Shown here piece by piece: positions 16,914 to 25,979 of a stretch of 64,000 bases of DNA. Numbering within the stretch: the first letter of the stretch is position 1; each line of letters opens with the position of its first letter. Under the pieces are notes generated by a model. That model was not told the DNA's origin. It searched no databases and saw only the letters and a list, made by a program, of their open reading frames with translations. A program made the translations under genes and the position numbers. Source of the stretch: JBHOQS01 sp042408875 (GTDB taxonomy: Bacteria > Chloroflexota > UBA11872 > JBHOQS01); assembly GCA_042408875.1 (NCBI GenBank), contig JBHOQS010000027.1, positions 409,672 through 473,671 on the forward strand. Reading direction: 5' to 3'.

Positions 16914-18404
16914 CTAGAGATGTGGCAGCTCGTCGAAGATGTATTTGCGATACCGGCTATAGCCGAGTCGGTCCATGATGGCTGCGCAGGTCTGGCCGGG
17001 GCTGACCGTGGCCAGCGGCTCGCCGCCAGCCAGGTCGAAGACGATCTCCTTCGGGGTCGGCGACAGGCAGTGATGCCCGCCGCGCTCGGCCGAGAGCATG
17101 CTCTGATAGGCTCCAGTAGCGGCGAAGACGATGTACAGGTCCTCTCCCGTCGGCAGATCAGGCAGGATGAGCTGCTGGGGCTGCCCATCGGCCTCGCCGC
17201 GCTCACCGTAGACATCGTCGTTATCGCAGGTGCGTGCGCCAGCCAGCCACACACGCACCGGCGGCCGGTCATAGGCGTTCGCCGGAAGGACGATGAAGGT
17301 CTGGCCAAGTTTCCAGGCATCCGGCAACGAGACCATCAGGCTGCCGTTGAGGATGTACCAGAAGCCTTCGCCGTGCTTCACCGGCTTCTTGTACTCGACG
17401 CGGAAGATATGCAGCCCGTAGTCGTTGCAGGTGTAGCGACCGAACTCGCCGACGATATGCGGCTCGGGTACGCCACGAGCATGGCACAGCTGCTTGATGC
17501 CAGCGAGGAGCTCGCGGGCGAAGCGATCGTAGTCGAAGGCGAAGTCGAGGCTGTAGCGGGTCGGCATCCCGCCGCCGAAGTCAAAGTAGCGCAGCGAGGG
17601 AAAGCGCTGCGCCAACGCGCAGTAGTGCTCGACCTCCTCCAGCAGAGCGGCGGCAAACCGCTGCTCGTCTTCGATCTGGGAGCCGACCATAGCATGGAAG
17701 AGCATCAGTGTCAGATGAGGGGTCTGCGCAATCCGTTCGGCGGTAGCGACCAAGTCAGGCAGGTCCATGCCGAAGCGCGTCTCGATCTCATAAGAGCCGA
17801 CCGTGGCGATGGCGTGCTCCGTGCGTTTGCGCAGGCCAATCAGCATCGGTACCTCGACGTCGCGGTAGTACTGGAGTTCCTCCGGTGTATCGAGGATCGG
17901 CACGATGCGCGCGTAGCCGGCTTCACGCAGGGAGCGGATATTGCGGGCGTAGGGCGCCTCCTTGAAGCCGTTGCAGAAGATGAAGCGTTCCGGCGGGAGC
18001 ACACCAGCGCGCCAGAGGGTATGGGCGATGTCTACGTCGAACGACGAGCTCGTCTCGTAATGTGCGCCCGCGCTCAGGGCCGTCCGCACCACTTCTTCAT
18101 TGGCGCTGGCCTTCGAGGCGTAGGCATAGATGAACTCCCCGGCGTAGCCGGTGGCCTGGCGCGCCTGCTCGAAGCAGGCCACCATCTCGTGTATGCGCCG
18201 GGCAATGACCGGCGTGTGCTTGACCGTGAGCGGCGTGCCCTGCTGCTCTGCCAGAGTGAAGAGATCTATATCCTCATAGGCCAGGCGGCCGCTGCGCAGC
18301 GCCAGTGTGTCGGTCAGCCGGCTCCCGCGGATACCGTAGCGCTGGCGTAGGTAATCCTCGTAGGTGGGGTGGTGAGTCCGAGCGACGGAGTGGGGACGGT
18401 GCAT
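16914..18404 (-). CDS. Fold-type III PLP decarboxylase, arginine decarboxylase-like
   Basis: 496 residues. It has the alanine-racemase-like barrel of Orn/DAP/Arg decarboxylases: YAYASKAS with the PLP lysine near residue 95, FHAMVGSQI, the phosphate-binding YFDFGGGMPTRY, GEFGRYTCNDYGL, and near the C-terminus TCDNDDVYGER with the Cys and Asp typical of the active-site loop. It is longer than lysA or speC-type enzymes and shorter than SpeA (about 630). The substrate is likely arginine or another basic amino acid, but that is inferred. It stands alone upstream of rpmI. Confidence 0.8.
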   Translation of the reverse strand: MHRPHSVARTHHPTYEDYLRQRYGIRGSRLTDTLALRSGRLAYEDIDLFTLAEQQGTPLTVKHTPVIARRIHEMVACFEQARQATGYAGEFIYAYASKASANEEVVRTALSAGAHYETSSSFDVDIAHTLWRAGVLPPERFIFCNGFKEAPYARNIRSLREAGYARIVPILDTPEELQYYRDVEVPMLIGLRKRTEHAIATVGSYEIETRFGMDLPDLVATAERIAQTPHLTLMLFHAMVGSQIEDEQRFAAALLEEVEHYCALAQRFPSLRYFDFGGGMPTRYSLDFAFDYDRFARELLAGIKQLCHARGVPEPHIVGEFGRYTCNDYGLHIFRVEYKKPVKHGEGFWYILNGSLMVSLPDAWKLGQTFIVLPANAYDRPPVRVWLAGARTCDNDDVYGERGEADGQPQQLILPDLPTGEDLYIVFAATGAYQSMLSAERGGHHCLSPTPKEIVFDLAGGEPLATVSPGQTCAAIMDRLGYSRYRKYIFDELPHL

Positions 18405-18458
18405 AAGCTTATGCTCCCATGTCGCAGGCCGGCCGCGCTGGGCCTGCTAGGCGCCGGG

Positions 18459-18551
18459 GCAGCTTCCCTGCCGGGGGCCGCCCGGCCTTACCCTTGCATA
18501 GCCGCTCACTGGCCTCGGCCCGCAGCTTCCCTGCCGGGGGCCGCCCGGCCT
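18459..18551. repeat. 30-bp direct repeat around a promoter
   Basis: GCAGCTTCCCTGCCGGGGGC plus ten bases occurs at 18459-18488 and 18522-18551. The second copy runs directly into TACAAT (18551-18556), a -10 box eight bases before a GTG start; the first copy is followed by TTACCC instead. Confidence 0.8.
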
Positions 18552-18563
18552 ACAATAGGTCCT

Positions 18564-19391
18564 GTGAACGAAGGTCCTGTGAACGAGCTACGCTGGCGCT
18601 TCTGGCTGGAGCGCCTCCTCAGCAAGCGCAGCCTGGCGGCGCTGGGCCTGGCCGCTGCGTCGTTCGTGGGCTGGGTCTCGACGCAGAACCCGCTGTTTGG
18701 CTGGCTGATGCTCGGCAGCGGCGGCGCCTGGACTGCGCTGATGTACTATTTTCTGGCCACGGCAAAGGAGGATGCAACCCCGCGGCGGCCGGATCGGGAG
18801 CGTGCTGTCCGCGAGCTGGAAGCGCAGCTCCTCCCGTTTCTGCCCCGCCGCATGGACCAGGCTGAGCGCGCCCGTGCGGAGCACCGGCTCGCCCAGCTTC
18901 GGCGGATCGTACAGCTCGAGGAGCTGATCCTCAACCGTCTTCCCAGCACGCCGAGCGGCCTGAGCATCCTGAGCCCGGAACAGGAGCACGACATCGTCGA
19001 GTTCGTGGACCAGGCGATCGAGCTCGCCCGCCGCCGCATCCTGCTGCTGCGGGCGCTGCGCGCCAATCCGGCCGATGTGCTTCAGCGGGAGATCGAGCTG
19101 TTGCGGCGGAGGCGCGAGAGCGCGACCGAGCGCGTGCGCGCAGAGATCGACGAGCTCCTCAAGCTCAAGCAGGACCAGCTGCAGACCATCGCCCAGTGGA
19201 TCGAGGACCTCCAGGTGACGGAGCTCAACCTGGACCAGATCGAGTCGTTCTTGCAAGCTGTGGCCTACGACCAGACGGTCAACGCCTCAAACGTCAGCGA
19301 GCGTATCGTCCGCGTGAAGAGCCGCATCACCGCCCGCAAGGAGACGCTACAAGAGCTGGAGCAGCGCATCAACCAGGCCGGCCTGTCATAA
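18564..19391 (+). CDS. Coiled-coil membrane protein of unknown function
   Basis: 275 residues from a GTG at 18564 that sits eight bases after TACAAT with no Shine-Dalgarno, suggesting a leaderless mRNA. A 15-bp tandem duplication (18557-18586) makes a second in-frame GTG at 18579. Two membrane helices (about residues 24-41 and 49-66) are followed by some 200 residues of charged, Leu/Arg/Glu-rich heptads with the repeated theme RRRILLLRALRA, EIELLRRRRES and EIDELLKLKQDQL. It probably exposes a long cytoplasmic coiled coil. No family recognised. Confidence 0.7.
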   Translation: MNEGPVNELRWRFWLERLLSKRSLAALGLAAASFVGWVSTQNPLFGWLMLGSGGAWTALMYYFLATAKEDATPRRPDRERAVRELEAQLLPFLPRRMDQAERARAEHRLAQLRRIVQLEELILNRLPSTPSGLSILSPEQEHDIVEFVDQAIELARRRILLLRALRANPADVLQREIELLRRRRESATERVRAEIDELLKLKQDQLQTIAQWIEDLQVTELNLDQIESFLQAVAYDQTVNASNVSERIVRVKSRITARKETLQELEQRINQAGLS

Positions 19392-19392
19392 G

Positions 19393-19755
19393 CTACCGGC
19401 CAGAGTGGGGTGCGCAGTCATACAGCAAAAGCCAACGATCCCGCTTCCAGGAGGGATTGCGCCAGGCCCACCAGGTGCTGACACCGAAACGAGCGCGACC
19501 GTCGTAGTTCCCCAGCCAGCCCCAGCGATAGGTACGTGACGTGCTCAGATTGACGATCACATAGCGTGAGTTGTTGAACTCGCCACTGCCTTCGAGGTAG
19601 CGCAGGTGGCGCTCCCATGGAAGCCCACGGCGCTCCATCGGCACGAGGTGCATGCTCTTGGCGCACGCTTCCCAGTAGCTCGGTGGTACCTGTGGCTGGC
19701 TACAGGCCGAGTACAGGAGCATTGCCAGCAGGACGCTAGCCCGCCGTGCACGCAT
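19393..19755 (-). CDS. Small lipoprotein
   Basis: 120 residues from the ATG at 19755 (AGGTG seven bases upstream); a GTG at 19764 that abuts the preceding stop is possible. The signal ends at Cys18 (LLYSAC). The mature part is Trp/Arg/Tyr-rich with a likely small beta-sandwich (SRYVIVNLSTSRTYRWGWLG). It is last in a run with the FAU-1-like gene and rtcA. No family recognised. Confidence 0.6.
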   Translation of the reverse strand: MRARRASVLLAMLLYSACSQPQVPPSYWEACAKSMHLVPMERRGLPWERHLRYLEGSGEFNNSRYVIVNLSTSRTYRWGWLGNYDGRARFGVSTWWAWRNPSWKRDRWLLLYDCAPHSGR

Positions 19756-19764
19756 TTGCCACAC

Positions 19765-20826
19765 CTACAATCGCAGGTCCAGCAAGTCCCTTGTGGTAGC
19801 TGTGCCCAGGCGTAGCATGCGGGCGAGTTGCTCGGCCACACGCACGGCGCGATCTGCCAGCGCCCGGGTGATAAACCCCTCCCGCACCCGCGCCTCCAGG
19901 TGGTCGAGATCCACGACCTCCACCCGGCCGTCCGGAAAGCACGCCACATCAACCTCGAGATCGACATAGCGGGCGCTGTCCGGGCCGAGCTCGATCGGCG
20001 TATTGATGTTGTAGAGCTCCCCCAAGGCCTCGCCAGAGGCGCGCCGGTAGGTGCGGCGGCACACACAGCCGCCTTCCGGCAGCTCCATCGTGCCGGCGTC
20101 GCCCTGGAGCTTCGGAAGATCGAGTGTGTCGTACCGCCCCCCGGGTGAGAATGCCCGCTCGATGGTGAGCAGGCCGCCGGCAAAGCTGAGGATCCGCCCG
20201 CGCAGCGGAAGTTCGTCCCCAGAGATTTTGACGTGGCAGGTTGTGAACGACGCGCCTGGCACATAGGCAGAGTAAATGAGCTCCTGGCGCAGCGCGGCGG
20301 CGAGAGCCTCGCGATCGTGCCCCTGCGCCAGCAGTGCCTCGGCCTGGTCCACGCGCTCGCTGGCTAGGGTCTTGAGGAAATGATGGCCTGGCACGGTCGA
20401 GGCGACCTCTGCACGGAGCGCATCGAGCACAGTCTTGCTCAAGCCGGGGAGCTCGACCTCTACCGTCGAGAGCAGGCGCTCCAGCACCCGCTGCCACGGC
20501 GCCGCGGCGGCACGCGGCGCACGAGGGCGCACCACTGCGTCCGGCAACGTCGCGCGCAGGGCCTCAACCACTGCTGAGACGGCCTCTGGACTACCGCGGA
20601 CGACGATGCCATACTTGTCGCGGCGGTCATTGACTACCACGTCCTCTCCGGCTGCGTGGCCAGTGGTGCGGTCCGTCGCGGCTGCCAGGCCCAGCCGTGC
20701 GGCCACCGTCGGCGAGGGGGCGCTGAGGATGAAGCCATGCCGCATGAACAGCACCGACAGTGCTGTAGCGTAGATACCGCGCACACGGATGCGCGGGGGC
20801 GAATCAGGATCCGATCCAGGATTCAA
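19765..20826 (-). CDS. FAU-1-like ribonuclease, RNase E/G-type plus DUF402
   Basis: 353 residues from a TTG with GGGGAG/GAGG upstream. The N-terminus RIRVRGIYATALSVLFMRHG strongly resembles archaeal FAU-1 (AU-1) proteins, which carry an RNase E/G-like S1-type half and a C-terminal DUF402 domain. Here the DUF402 part shows YDTLDLPKLQ, YNINTPIEL, and YVDLEVDVACFPDGRVEVVDLD. Archaeal FAU-1 binds AU-rich RNA and processes pre-5S rRNA. It starts 51 bp after rtcA ends, so both likely act on RNA ends in one operon. Confidence 0.8.
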   Translation of the reverse strand: MNPGSDPDSPPRIRVRGIYATALSVLFMRHGFILSAPSPTVAARLGLAAATDRTTGHAAGEDVVVNDRRDKYGIVVRGSPEAVSAVVEALRATLPDAVVRPRAPRAAAAPWQRVLERLLSTVEVELPGLSKTVLDALRAEVASTVPGHHFLKTLASERVDQAEALLAQGHDREALAAALRQELIYSAYVPGASFTTCHVKISGDELPLRGRILSFAGGLLTIERAFSPGGRYDTLDLPKLQGDAGTMELPEGGCVCRRTYRRASGEALGELYNINTPIELGPDSARYVDLEVDVACFPDGRVEVVDLDHLEARVREGFITRALADRAVRVAEQLARMLRLGTATTRDLLDLRL

Positions 20827-20877
20827 TGCCTCATCTCCCCGAGCCCTTCAGCATGGGGAGCCAGGGATCAGGGCGCA

Positions 20878-21945
20878 CTACGTGCCACTCCCTGATCTCT
20901 GGTAGCCGATGCCAGTAATACGGATTCGTCTGTCCTGGAGCTCGACCCGTGCGCCGCGAGGGCCGAGCAGCGACTCGACCAGCCAGAGGTTCGACTCGAC
21001 GTGGTCGGTCACCTGGGGAACCGTGTACTCGCTGGTTCCTGCGGCCAGGGCAGCGTACAGGATCAACTGATCTGCGGTGTAGCGGTCCACGCTCGCACCA
21101 GTGTCGAGGTCTGCCAGCAGCATGGCCGCAACATCGTGACCGATGCGCTCGGCGCTGCGGCGGACTTCGCCGGCGCGGTCGGCGCCCAGGATGCAGTCGC
21201 GCTTGGTGGCGGCGAAGGCGGCGCCTGGCTGCGCAGCGGTGGTGTCATTGAGGATCTCGACATGGGCGCGCAGGCCCCGCAGCTTGAGCGCCGCCTGAAA
21301 GCTCTCCGCCATCCGTTCAGCCACGCGGCGGGAGGCTAGATGCGAGGCCAGCGCGATCGCCCGGATCGACTGCACGCCGCCGTGGTGCGATGGCAGCACC
21401 AGCGGGCGGAGCGTGCCCGACAGGCTGCGCGCGGTGAGCTCGATCACGCCGTTGCCGGCCGGTACATAGCCCGGGCGCACGATGCGCAGGCGTGCCTCCA
21501 GACCCATACGCGCCAGGAGCGGCAGTAGCACCTCCTGAGAATGGAATGGCGAGGGCGCGAAGTCCTGGAAGAGCCCGCCTTCGATGGTCAGCCTGCTCTC
21601 CGCATCCGGCGGTATGGCGAAGGCGATGACCGGCAGGACTGTCTGCATCAGCATGGTCGTTGACCCGGCGGTGCCAATATCCCAGCGGTAGATTCCACTC
21701 TGGATCGCCCGCCCAGGGCGAAAGAGCAGCCGGTCGGATCCCACAGCCGCGCCTTCGAGTGTGCCACCACAGAGCTCCGCCACAGCCTGCACCGCCCGCA
21801 GATGCTGCGGCCGCAGCCCGGGCGGATTGCGCCGGGCACGAATATTGAACAGGCTGAGTTCCTCCCCAAGCAGCGCGGCGATAGCGACGCTAGTGCGCAC
21901 TAGCGTCCCGCTGCCAGAGCGCTGTGCCCCATCAACCTCAAGCAT
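20878..21945 (-). CDS. rtcA: RNA 3'-terminal phosphate cyclase
   Basis: 355 residues from an ATG preceded by AGGGGGAAG. RtcA uses ATP to turn RNA 3'-phosphates into 2',3'-cyclic phosphates. The order of motifs fits: LEVDGAQRSGSGTLVR at the start, NIRARRNPPGLRPQHL, the GSTTMLMQTVLP turn, and the C-terminal TDHVESNLWLVE whose His (about 315) matches the adenylated His309 of E. coli RtcA. No rtcB or rtcR is in the window; the partner gene is FAU-1-like instead. Confidence 0.93.
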   Translation of the reverse strand: MLEVDGAQRSGSGTLVRTSVAIAALLGEELSLFNIRARRNPPGLRPQHLRAVQAVAELCGGTLEGAAVGSDRLLFRPGRAIQSGIYRWDIGTAGSTTMLMQTVLPVIAFAIPPDAESRLTIEGGLFQDFAPSPFHSQEVLLPLLARMGLEARLRIVRPGYVPAGNGVIELTARSLSGTLRPLVLPSHHGGVQSIRAIALASHLASRRVAERMAESFQAALKLRGLRAHVEILNDTTAAQPGAAFAATKRDCILGADRAGEVRRSAERIGHDVAAMLLADLDTGASVDRYTADQLILYAALAAGTSEYTVPQVTDHVESNLWLVESLLGPRGARVELQDRRIRITGIGYQRSGSGT

Positions 21946-22393
21946 CTTCCCCCTAATCGTACCAGCAGATCTGCCCTCAGAGGAGGGTAGTTTGTATGCT
22001 ACCAGGATGCCCCGATCTTCGTTAATATCGTGGTTGTGCACTTAATTATGGTAATGTGAGAGACACTCCCCGGCTAGGGGCCGTCTGGGTCCGTTCTGAG
22101 GGCACGGCCGAAGAGCCGGCTAAGAGCGCGGCTGAAAATGACGGTCCGGCAAAGTATTCAACGTGCCCGGTGTATTCCGGGCTATCTGACTGTCAAGCCC
22201 ATGGCGCGGCCGGACAGCATTGAGGTTGAGGCTGACGAGACTGCAAGGGAAGAGCGGTCGGTCGGCAGGGACAGCGCAGGAGCCGGCGCGGTGGTGTGAG
22301 TAAAGAACCCTGTCACAGAAGGTAGCAAACGAGGTGACAACAAAAAGTCACGACAAGTCTGGCAAGCTCTAGTAGTAGTAGAGGAGCGTATCT
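21946..22393. other. Divergent intergenic region
   Basis: 448 bp between rtcA and the UDP-glucose dehydrogenase gene. Near 22036-22060 the sequence becomes AT-richer (TTAATTATGG), probably the rtcA promoter zone. GAGGAG at 22381-22386 serves the next gene. No RNA gene or further ORF was recognised. Confidence 0.4.
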
Positions 22394-23752
22394 GTGAGCA
22401 CTCGCACAATCTGCATCGTAGGGACCGGCTACGTCGGCCTGGTCACCGGCGCGTGTCTGGCTGAACTCGGGCACCGTGTGACCTGCCTGGATATCGATGA
22501 GCACAAGATCGCTTTGCTCCGCGGCGGCCAGCTGCCCATCTACGAGCCCGGGTTAGACGAGCTGGTGGCGCGCAACGCTGCCTGCGGCAGGCTCCGCTTC
22601 ACGACCTCCTATCCTGAGGCGCTGCGCGACGTCGAGTTCGTGTTCATCGCGGTGAACACACCGGCCGGCACCAACGGGGAAGCCGACCTGCGCTACGTGC
22701 GCGCCGCCGCGGAGAGCATCGGGCGGGCGCTGGCGCCGGATCACCCGCATGTGGTGACGATTGTGAACAAGAGCACCGTGCCTATTGGCACTGGCGACCT
22801 GGTCGAGCGGATCGTGGCGCGCAGCGCGCCGCCTGGTATGCGCTTTCGCGTGGTGTCGAACCCGGAGTTCCTGCGCGAGGGCGCGGCGATCCACGATTTC
22901 ATGCACCCGGATCGCATTGTGCTCGGCGCTGCTGATCGCGAGGCGGCCGAAGCAGTTGCTGAGCTCTACGCCGTGCTGGAGTGCCCGGTGCTCATCACTG
23001 ACCTGCGCACGGCCGAGATGATCAAGTATGCCTCCAACGCGTTTCTGGCTACGAAAATTAGCTTTATCAACGAAGTCGCCTCGATCTGCGAGCAGGTCGG
23101 CGCCGACGTGCGTAAGGTGGCCGAGGGTATGGGGCTGGACCGGCGTATCGGCCGGGCGTTTCTGGACGCTGGCCTGGGCTGGGGAGGTAGTTGCTTCCCC
23201 AAGGATGTGCAGGCGCTCACGCATATGGCTGCGGTGTACGGCGCCCATCCCCAACTCTTGCGTGCCGTCACGCAGATCAATCACGGCCAGCGCCTGAAGG
23301 TGATCCGCTGGCTGCGTGAGGCGCTGGGCATCCTCGATGAAAGCGTGATTGCGCTGCTGGGGCTCTCGTTCAAGCCGAATACCGACGATGTGCGAGAGGC
23401 GCCGGCGCTGGATATCGCCCGCATGTTGCTCCAGGATGGTGCGCACGTGCGCGCGTATGACCCGGTGGCCGGTGCGCGGGCGCGCGCTGTGCTGCCCGAG
23501 CTCGTGATCTGCGAGAGCGCGCTCGAGGCCGTGCAGGGCGCCGATGCCGCTGTCCTGGTGACCGAGTGGGACGAGTTCCGTACGCTCAACCTCCAGGAGG
23601 TGCGCCTCCGGATGCGCCGGCCTGTGCTCGTAGACGGCCGTAACCTCTTCGATCCTGTCGCGGCGCGGCGGGCCGGCTTCGAGTACTACGCCATCGGCGC
23701 CAGCTGTCGTGGCGCGCCCGCGCCGGTCAACAGCGTCCCCGTGGGGGCGTAG
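22394..23752 (+). CDS. UDP-glucose 6-dehydrogenase
   Basis: 452 residues from a GTG with GAGGAG eight bases upstream. It oxidises UDP-glucose to UDP-glucuronate for polysaccharide synthesis. Motifs: GTGYVGLVTGACLAELGH for NAD binding, EPGLDELV, NKSTVPIGTGD, SNPEFLREG, KYASNAFLATKISFINE, and GLGWGGSCFPKD with the catalytic Cys. A three-residue-rich tail ends PVNSVPVGA. It stands just ahead of galT, consistent with a nucleotide-sugar role. Confidence 0.95.
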   Translation: MSTRTICIVGTGYVGLVTGACLAELGHRVTCLDIDEHKIALLRGGQLPIYEPGLDELVARNAACGRLRFTTSYPEALRDVEFVFIAVNTPAGTNGEADLRYVRAAAESIGRALAPDHPHVVTIVNKSTVPIGTGDLVERIVARSAPPGMRFRVVSNPEFLREGAAIHDFMHPDRIVLGAADREAAEAVAELYAVLECPVLITDLRTAEMIKYASNAFLATKISFINEVASICEQVGADVRKVAEGMGLDRRIGRAFLDAGLGWGGSCFPKDVQALTHMAAVYGAHPQLLRAVTQINHGQRLKVIRWLREALGILDESVIALLGLSFKPNTDDVREAPALDIARMLLQDGAHVRAYDPVAGARARAVLPELVICESALEAVQGADAAVLVTEWDEFRTLNLQEVRLRMRRPVLVDGRNLFDPVAARRAGFEYYAIGASCRGAPAPVNSVPVGA

Positions 23753-23783
23753 CGCCTGCTGGCCACCGAACGCGACAATGCGG

Positions 23784-23789
23784 TATACT
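23784..23789 (+). promoter_or_regulatory. Candidate -10 box TATACT
   Basis: TATACT lies 31 bp after the dehydrogenase stop, with TGGCCA 18 bp upstream as a weak -35. It would give a leader of about 165 bases for the small zinc-binding protein gene. Confidence 0.4.
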
Positions 23790-23960
23790 GTGAGACAACC
23801 AGCGGAACGGATCGACGCAGGGCGGTTCTCCAGCTCACGTTTCCGCATCCGCCGGCCCTGTCCGGCCGCCTGCCTGTCTGGGCGCCGGCATCGATGTGTG
23901 TCGCCAGCCGGCCATGTAGCGCTCGTGCGCTGCACCGGCGTTGCGTATGGAGGTCAATGC

Positions 23961-24206
23961 ATGAGCGCGATGGAGCGGAAACGATCGTCGTCCGGGAGCC
24001 GTAAGTCGTCGACGCGCAAGGCCGCGGATGTCCACCGCTGTGTGCTGTGCAATAATCCGGCAGACCGGGAGTGGGCACGTATGCCGGTCTGTGCGGAGCA
24101 TCATAACTTAATCTTCGAAGAGGTCCGCGCAGCCGGAGTCCACGGCGAGCGCCCGCTCTATCGCAAGTTGATTAAGCTGTACGACGAGCAGTTCCAGGCT
24201 CACTGA
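23961..24206 (+). CDS. Small putative zinc-binding protein
   Basis: 81 residues, with GGAGGT seven bases before the ATG. A Ser/Lys/Arg-rich N-terminus of about 25 residues precedes CVLCNNPADREWARMPVCAE followed by HHN, a CxxC...C..HH arrangement that could bind zinc. The C-terminal half is a helix (LYRKLIKLYDEQF). It lies 30 bp before galT and probably shares its transcript. No family recognised. Confidence 0.65.
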   Translation: MSAMERKRSSSGSRKSSTRKAADVHRCVLCNNPADREWARMPVCAEHHNLIFEEVRAAGVHGERPLYRKLIKLYDEQFQAH

Positions 24207-24236
24207 GGCGGCTCCACCGCTGCACGTCGCGCTGCC

Positions 24237-25238
24237 ATGCCCGAGCTCCGTCGGGACCCGGTCACCGGTCGTTGGGTGGTGATCGCAACTGAGCGTGCCC
24301 GCCGGCCAGAGAGCTTCTCCCAGGCCGTCCGCGAGCCGGTTCCGCCAGCCGCGGCCTGCCCGTTCGACGAGGGCAACGAGCACCTGACGCCCCCGGAAGT
24401 GTTCGCCATTCGCCGGCCGGGGTCGCAGCCCGACGGGCCGGGCTGGAGTGTGCGCGTCGTGCCGAACCTGTACCCCTCGTTCACCATGGCTGCCACGGTG
24501 ACCTCGGCTGTGGGTCCAGCCGAGCTCTACGAGGTTCACCCCGCCATCGGCGCGCACGAGGTGATCATTAGTAGCCCCGACCACACGCGCAGCACGGCTC
24601 AGCTTCCCCGGGAGCAGGTCGAGCGCATGGTGCGCGCCTGGATCGCGCGGATGCGTACGCATGCCGATGACCCGCGCATCGCTTATGTCCAGCTGATCTA
24701 TAACCATGGCCGCAGCGCCGGTGCCTCGCTGGAGCATCCGCATGCGCAGCTCTTCGCGCTGCCCTTCATCCCGCCCGTGCTGCTCGAGGAGCTCGGCGGA
24801 GCCGAGCGGTTCCACCGCCAGCACGCCCGGTGTGTGTTCTGCGCCATGGTGGAGTCAGAGCTTGCCCTGGACGAGCGCATGGTGTTCGCTAGCGACCGGT
24901 TCGTGGCGTTTGCGCCGTTTGCCGCGCGGGCGCCCTTCGAGACGTGGATCCTGCCGCGCGCTCACACATGCCGTTTCGAAGAGCTGGCTCCCGAGGAGCT
25001 CAGCGACTTCGCTGGCATGCTCCAGCAAGTCACCGTGGCGCTCCACCGGAAGCTCAACGATCCGCCGTATAACTTCTTTATCCACACAGCGCCGTGCCGG
25101 AGCCCGGAGCTGCCGCACTACCACTGGCACCTGGAACTGCTCCCGCGCCTGACGACCTGGGCCGGCCTGGAGTACGGCACCGGGGTGATCGTCAACACCA
25201 TGACCCCGGAGGCTGCGGCAGTGTTCTTGCGCGCGTAG
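24237..25238 (+). CDS. galT: Galactose-1-phosphate uridylyltransferase (HIT superfamily)
   Basis: 333 residues, ordinary length. It swaps UMP between UDP-glucose and galactose-1-phosphate. The start LRRDPVTGRWVVIATERARRP is diagnostic. The active-site HPH is in SLEHPHAQL; CVFC (about 200) and the N-terminal CPF form the zinc site; HYHWHLELLPR is the second HIT repeat. Proximity to UDP-glucose dehydrogenase suggests joint supply of sugar nucleotides. galK and galE are not in the window. Confidence 0.92.
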   Translation: MPELRRDPVTGRWVVIATERARRPESFSQAVREPVPPAAACPFDEGNEHLTPPEVFAIRRPGSQPDGPGWSVRVVPNLYPSFTMAATVTSAVGPAELYEVHPAIGAHEVIISSPDHTRSTAQLPREQVERMVRAWIARMRTHADDPRIAYVQLIYNHGRSAGASLEHPHAQLFALPFIPPVLLEELGGAERFHRQHARCVFCAMVESELALDERMVFASDRFVAFAPFAARAPFETWILPRAHTCRFEELAPEELSDFAGMLQQVTVALHRKLNDPPYNFFIHTAPCRSPELPHYHWHLELLPRLTTWAGLEYGTGVIVNTMTPEAAAVFLRA

Positions 25239-25261
25239 GTGTCGCGGTCCAGAATCCAGGC

Positions 25262-25287
25262 CGTGCTATACTCCCGTGCTATACTCC
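25262..25287 (+). promoter_or_regulatory. Duplicated -10 box before the universal stress gene
   Basis: CGTGCTATACTCC is repeated in tandem (25262-25274, 25275-25287), giving TATACT at 25267-25272 and 25280-25285. Either could start the transcript of the gene at 25349. Confidence 0.55.
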
Positions 25288-25348
25288 AATGAGGAGATAG
25301 CCCGGCACGCTGCGGTATGTCGCCGCGGCCTGGTGAGACGAGGGCAGT

Positions 25349-25822
25349 ATGCAGAACATTCGGCGGATCCTCGTGCCGATCAATGGCAACGCCACCGATG
25401 ACGAAGCGATTGAGCTGGCCTGTAGCGTGGCGCGCCGAAACCGGGCCCGGGTCTATGCTATCTATGTAATAGAAGTCAAACGCTCGTTGCCGCTCGATGC
25501 TGAGTTGACCGACGAGATCGCTCGTGGTGAGGAGATCCTGGCCCGTGCAGAGGACCTGGCGGCGCGCCTGGAGTATCCTATCGAGACGGAGCTTCTGCAA
25601 GCGCGCGACGTCGGCCCAGCGATCGTCGATCACGCCATCGACCGCGGGTGCGATCTGATCGTGATGGGTGTGACCTATCGCAAACGCTGGGGCGACTTCT
25701 ATCTTGGGAAGACGGTACCCTACGTGCTGAAAAACGCTCCGGCGCGCGTCCTGGTGTTGCGGGAAGAGCCGGTGGCACGCCCCATAGCCGCGGGACAGCA
25801 GGCGGCGAGGGCGTCTGGCTAG
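25349..25822 (+). CDS. Universal stress protein, UspA family
   Basis: 157 residues with a single Usp domain: RRILVPINGNATDDEAIELA at the N-terminus, CDLIVMGVTYRKRWGDFYLG, and VPYVLKNAPARVLVLRE at the end. The phosphate-binding loop, usually GxRGxxG(S/T), is VTYRKRWGDFYLG, a departure that may weaken ATP binding. Usp proteins are cytoplasmic stress-linked proteins. It is followed by two TrkA genes; Usp and K+ regulators are often neighbours. Confidence 0.85.
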   Translation: MQNIRRILVPINGNATDDEAIELACSVARRNRARVYAIYVIEVKRSLPLDAELTDEIARGEEILARAEDLAARLEYPIETELLQARDVGPAIVDHAIDRGCDLIVMGVTYRKRWGDFYLGKTVPYVLKNAPARVLVLREEPVARPIAAGQQAARASG

Positions 25823-25979
25823 GCCCCAGGCGCGCTGGTTGGCATGCCTCGCTGGCCAGATTGTTGGAACGTGCGCATTGTGCACTCTCGGGTGGCGCTC
25901 TTGGAAGTCGGCTATTTCGAAACCTGCGCTGGCGATAGCCTCGCGCTCCTGAGAGCGCAGGCGGGAGGTCGGGAGCAGG

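Noticed and set aside
16566..18350. 594-codon plus-strand open frame
   Set aside because: It is antisense to rpmI and the decarboxylase, both with clear motifs; its product has no recognisable domain.
22553..23935. 460-codon open frame on the minus strand
   Set aside because: It lies opposite the UDP-glucose dehydrogenase gene, is Arg/His-rich without motifs, and reflects GC-rich codon use.
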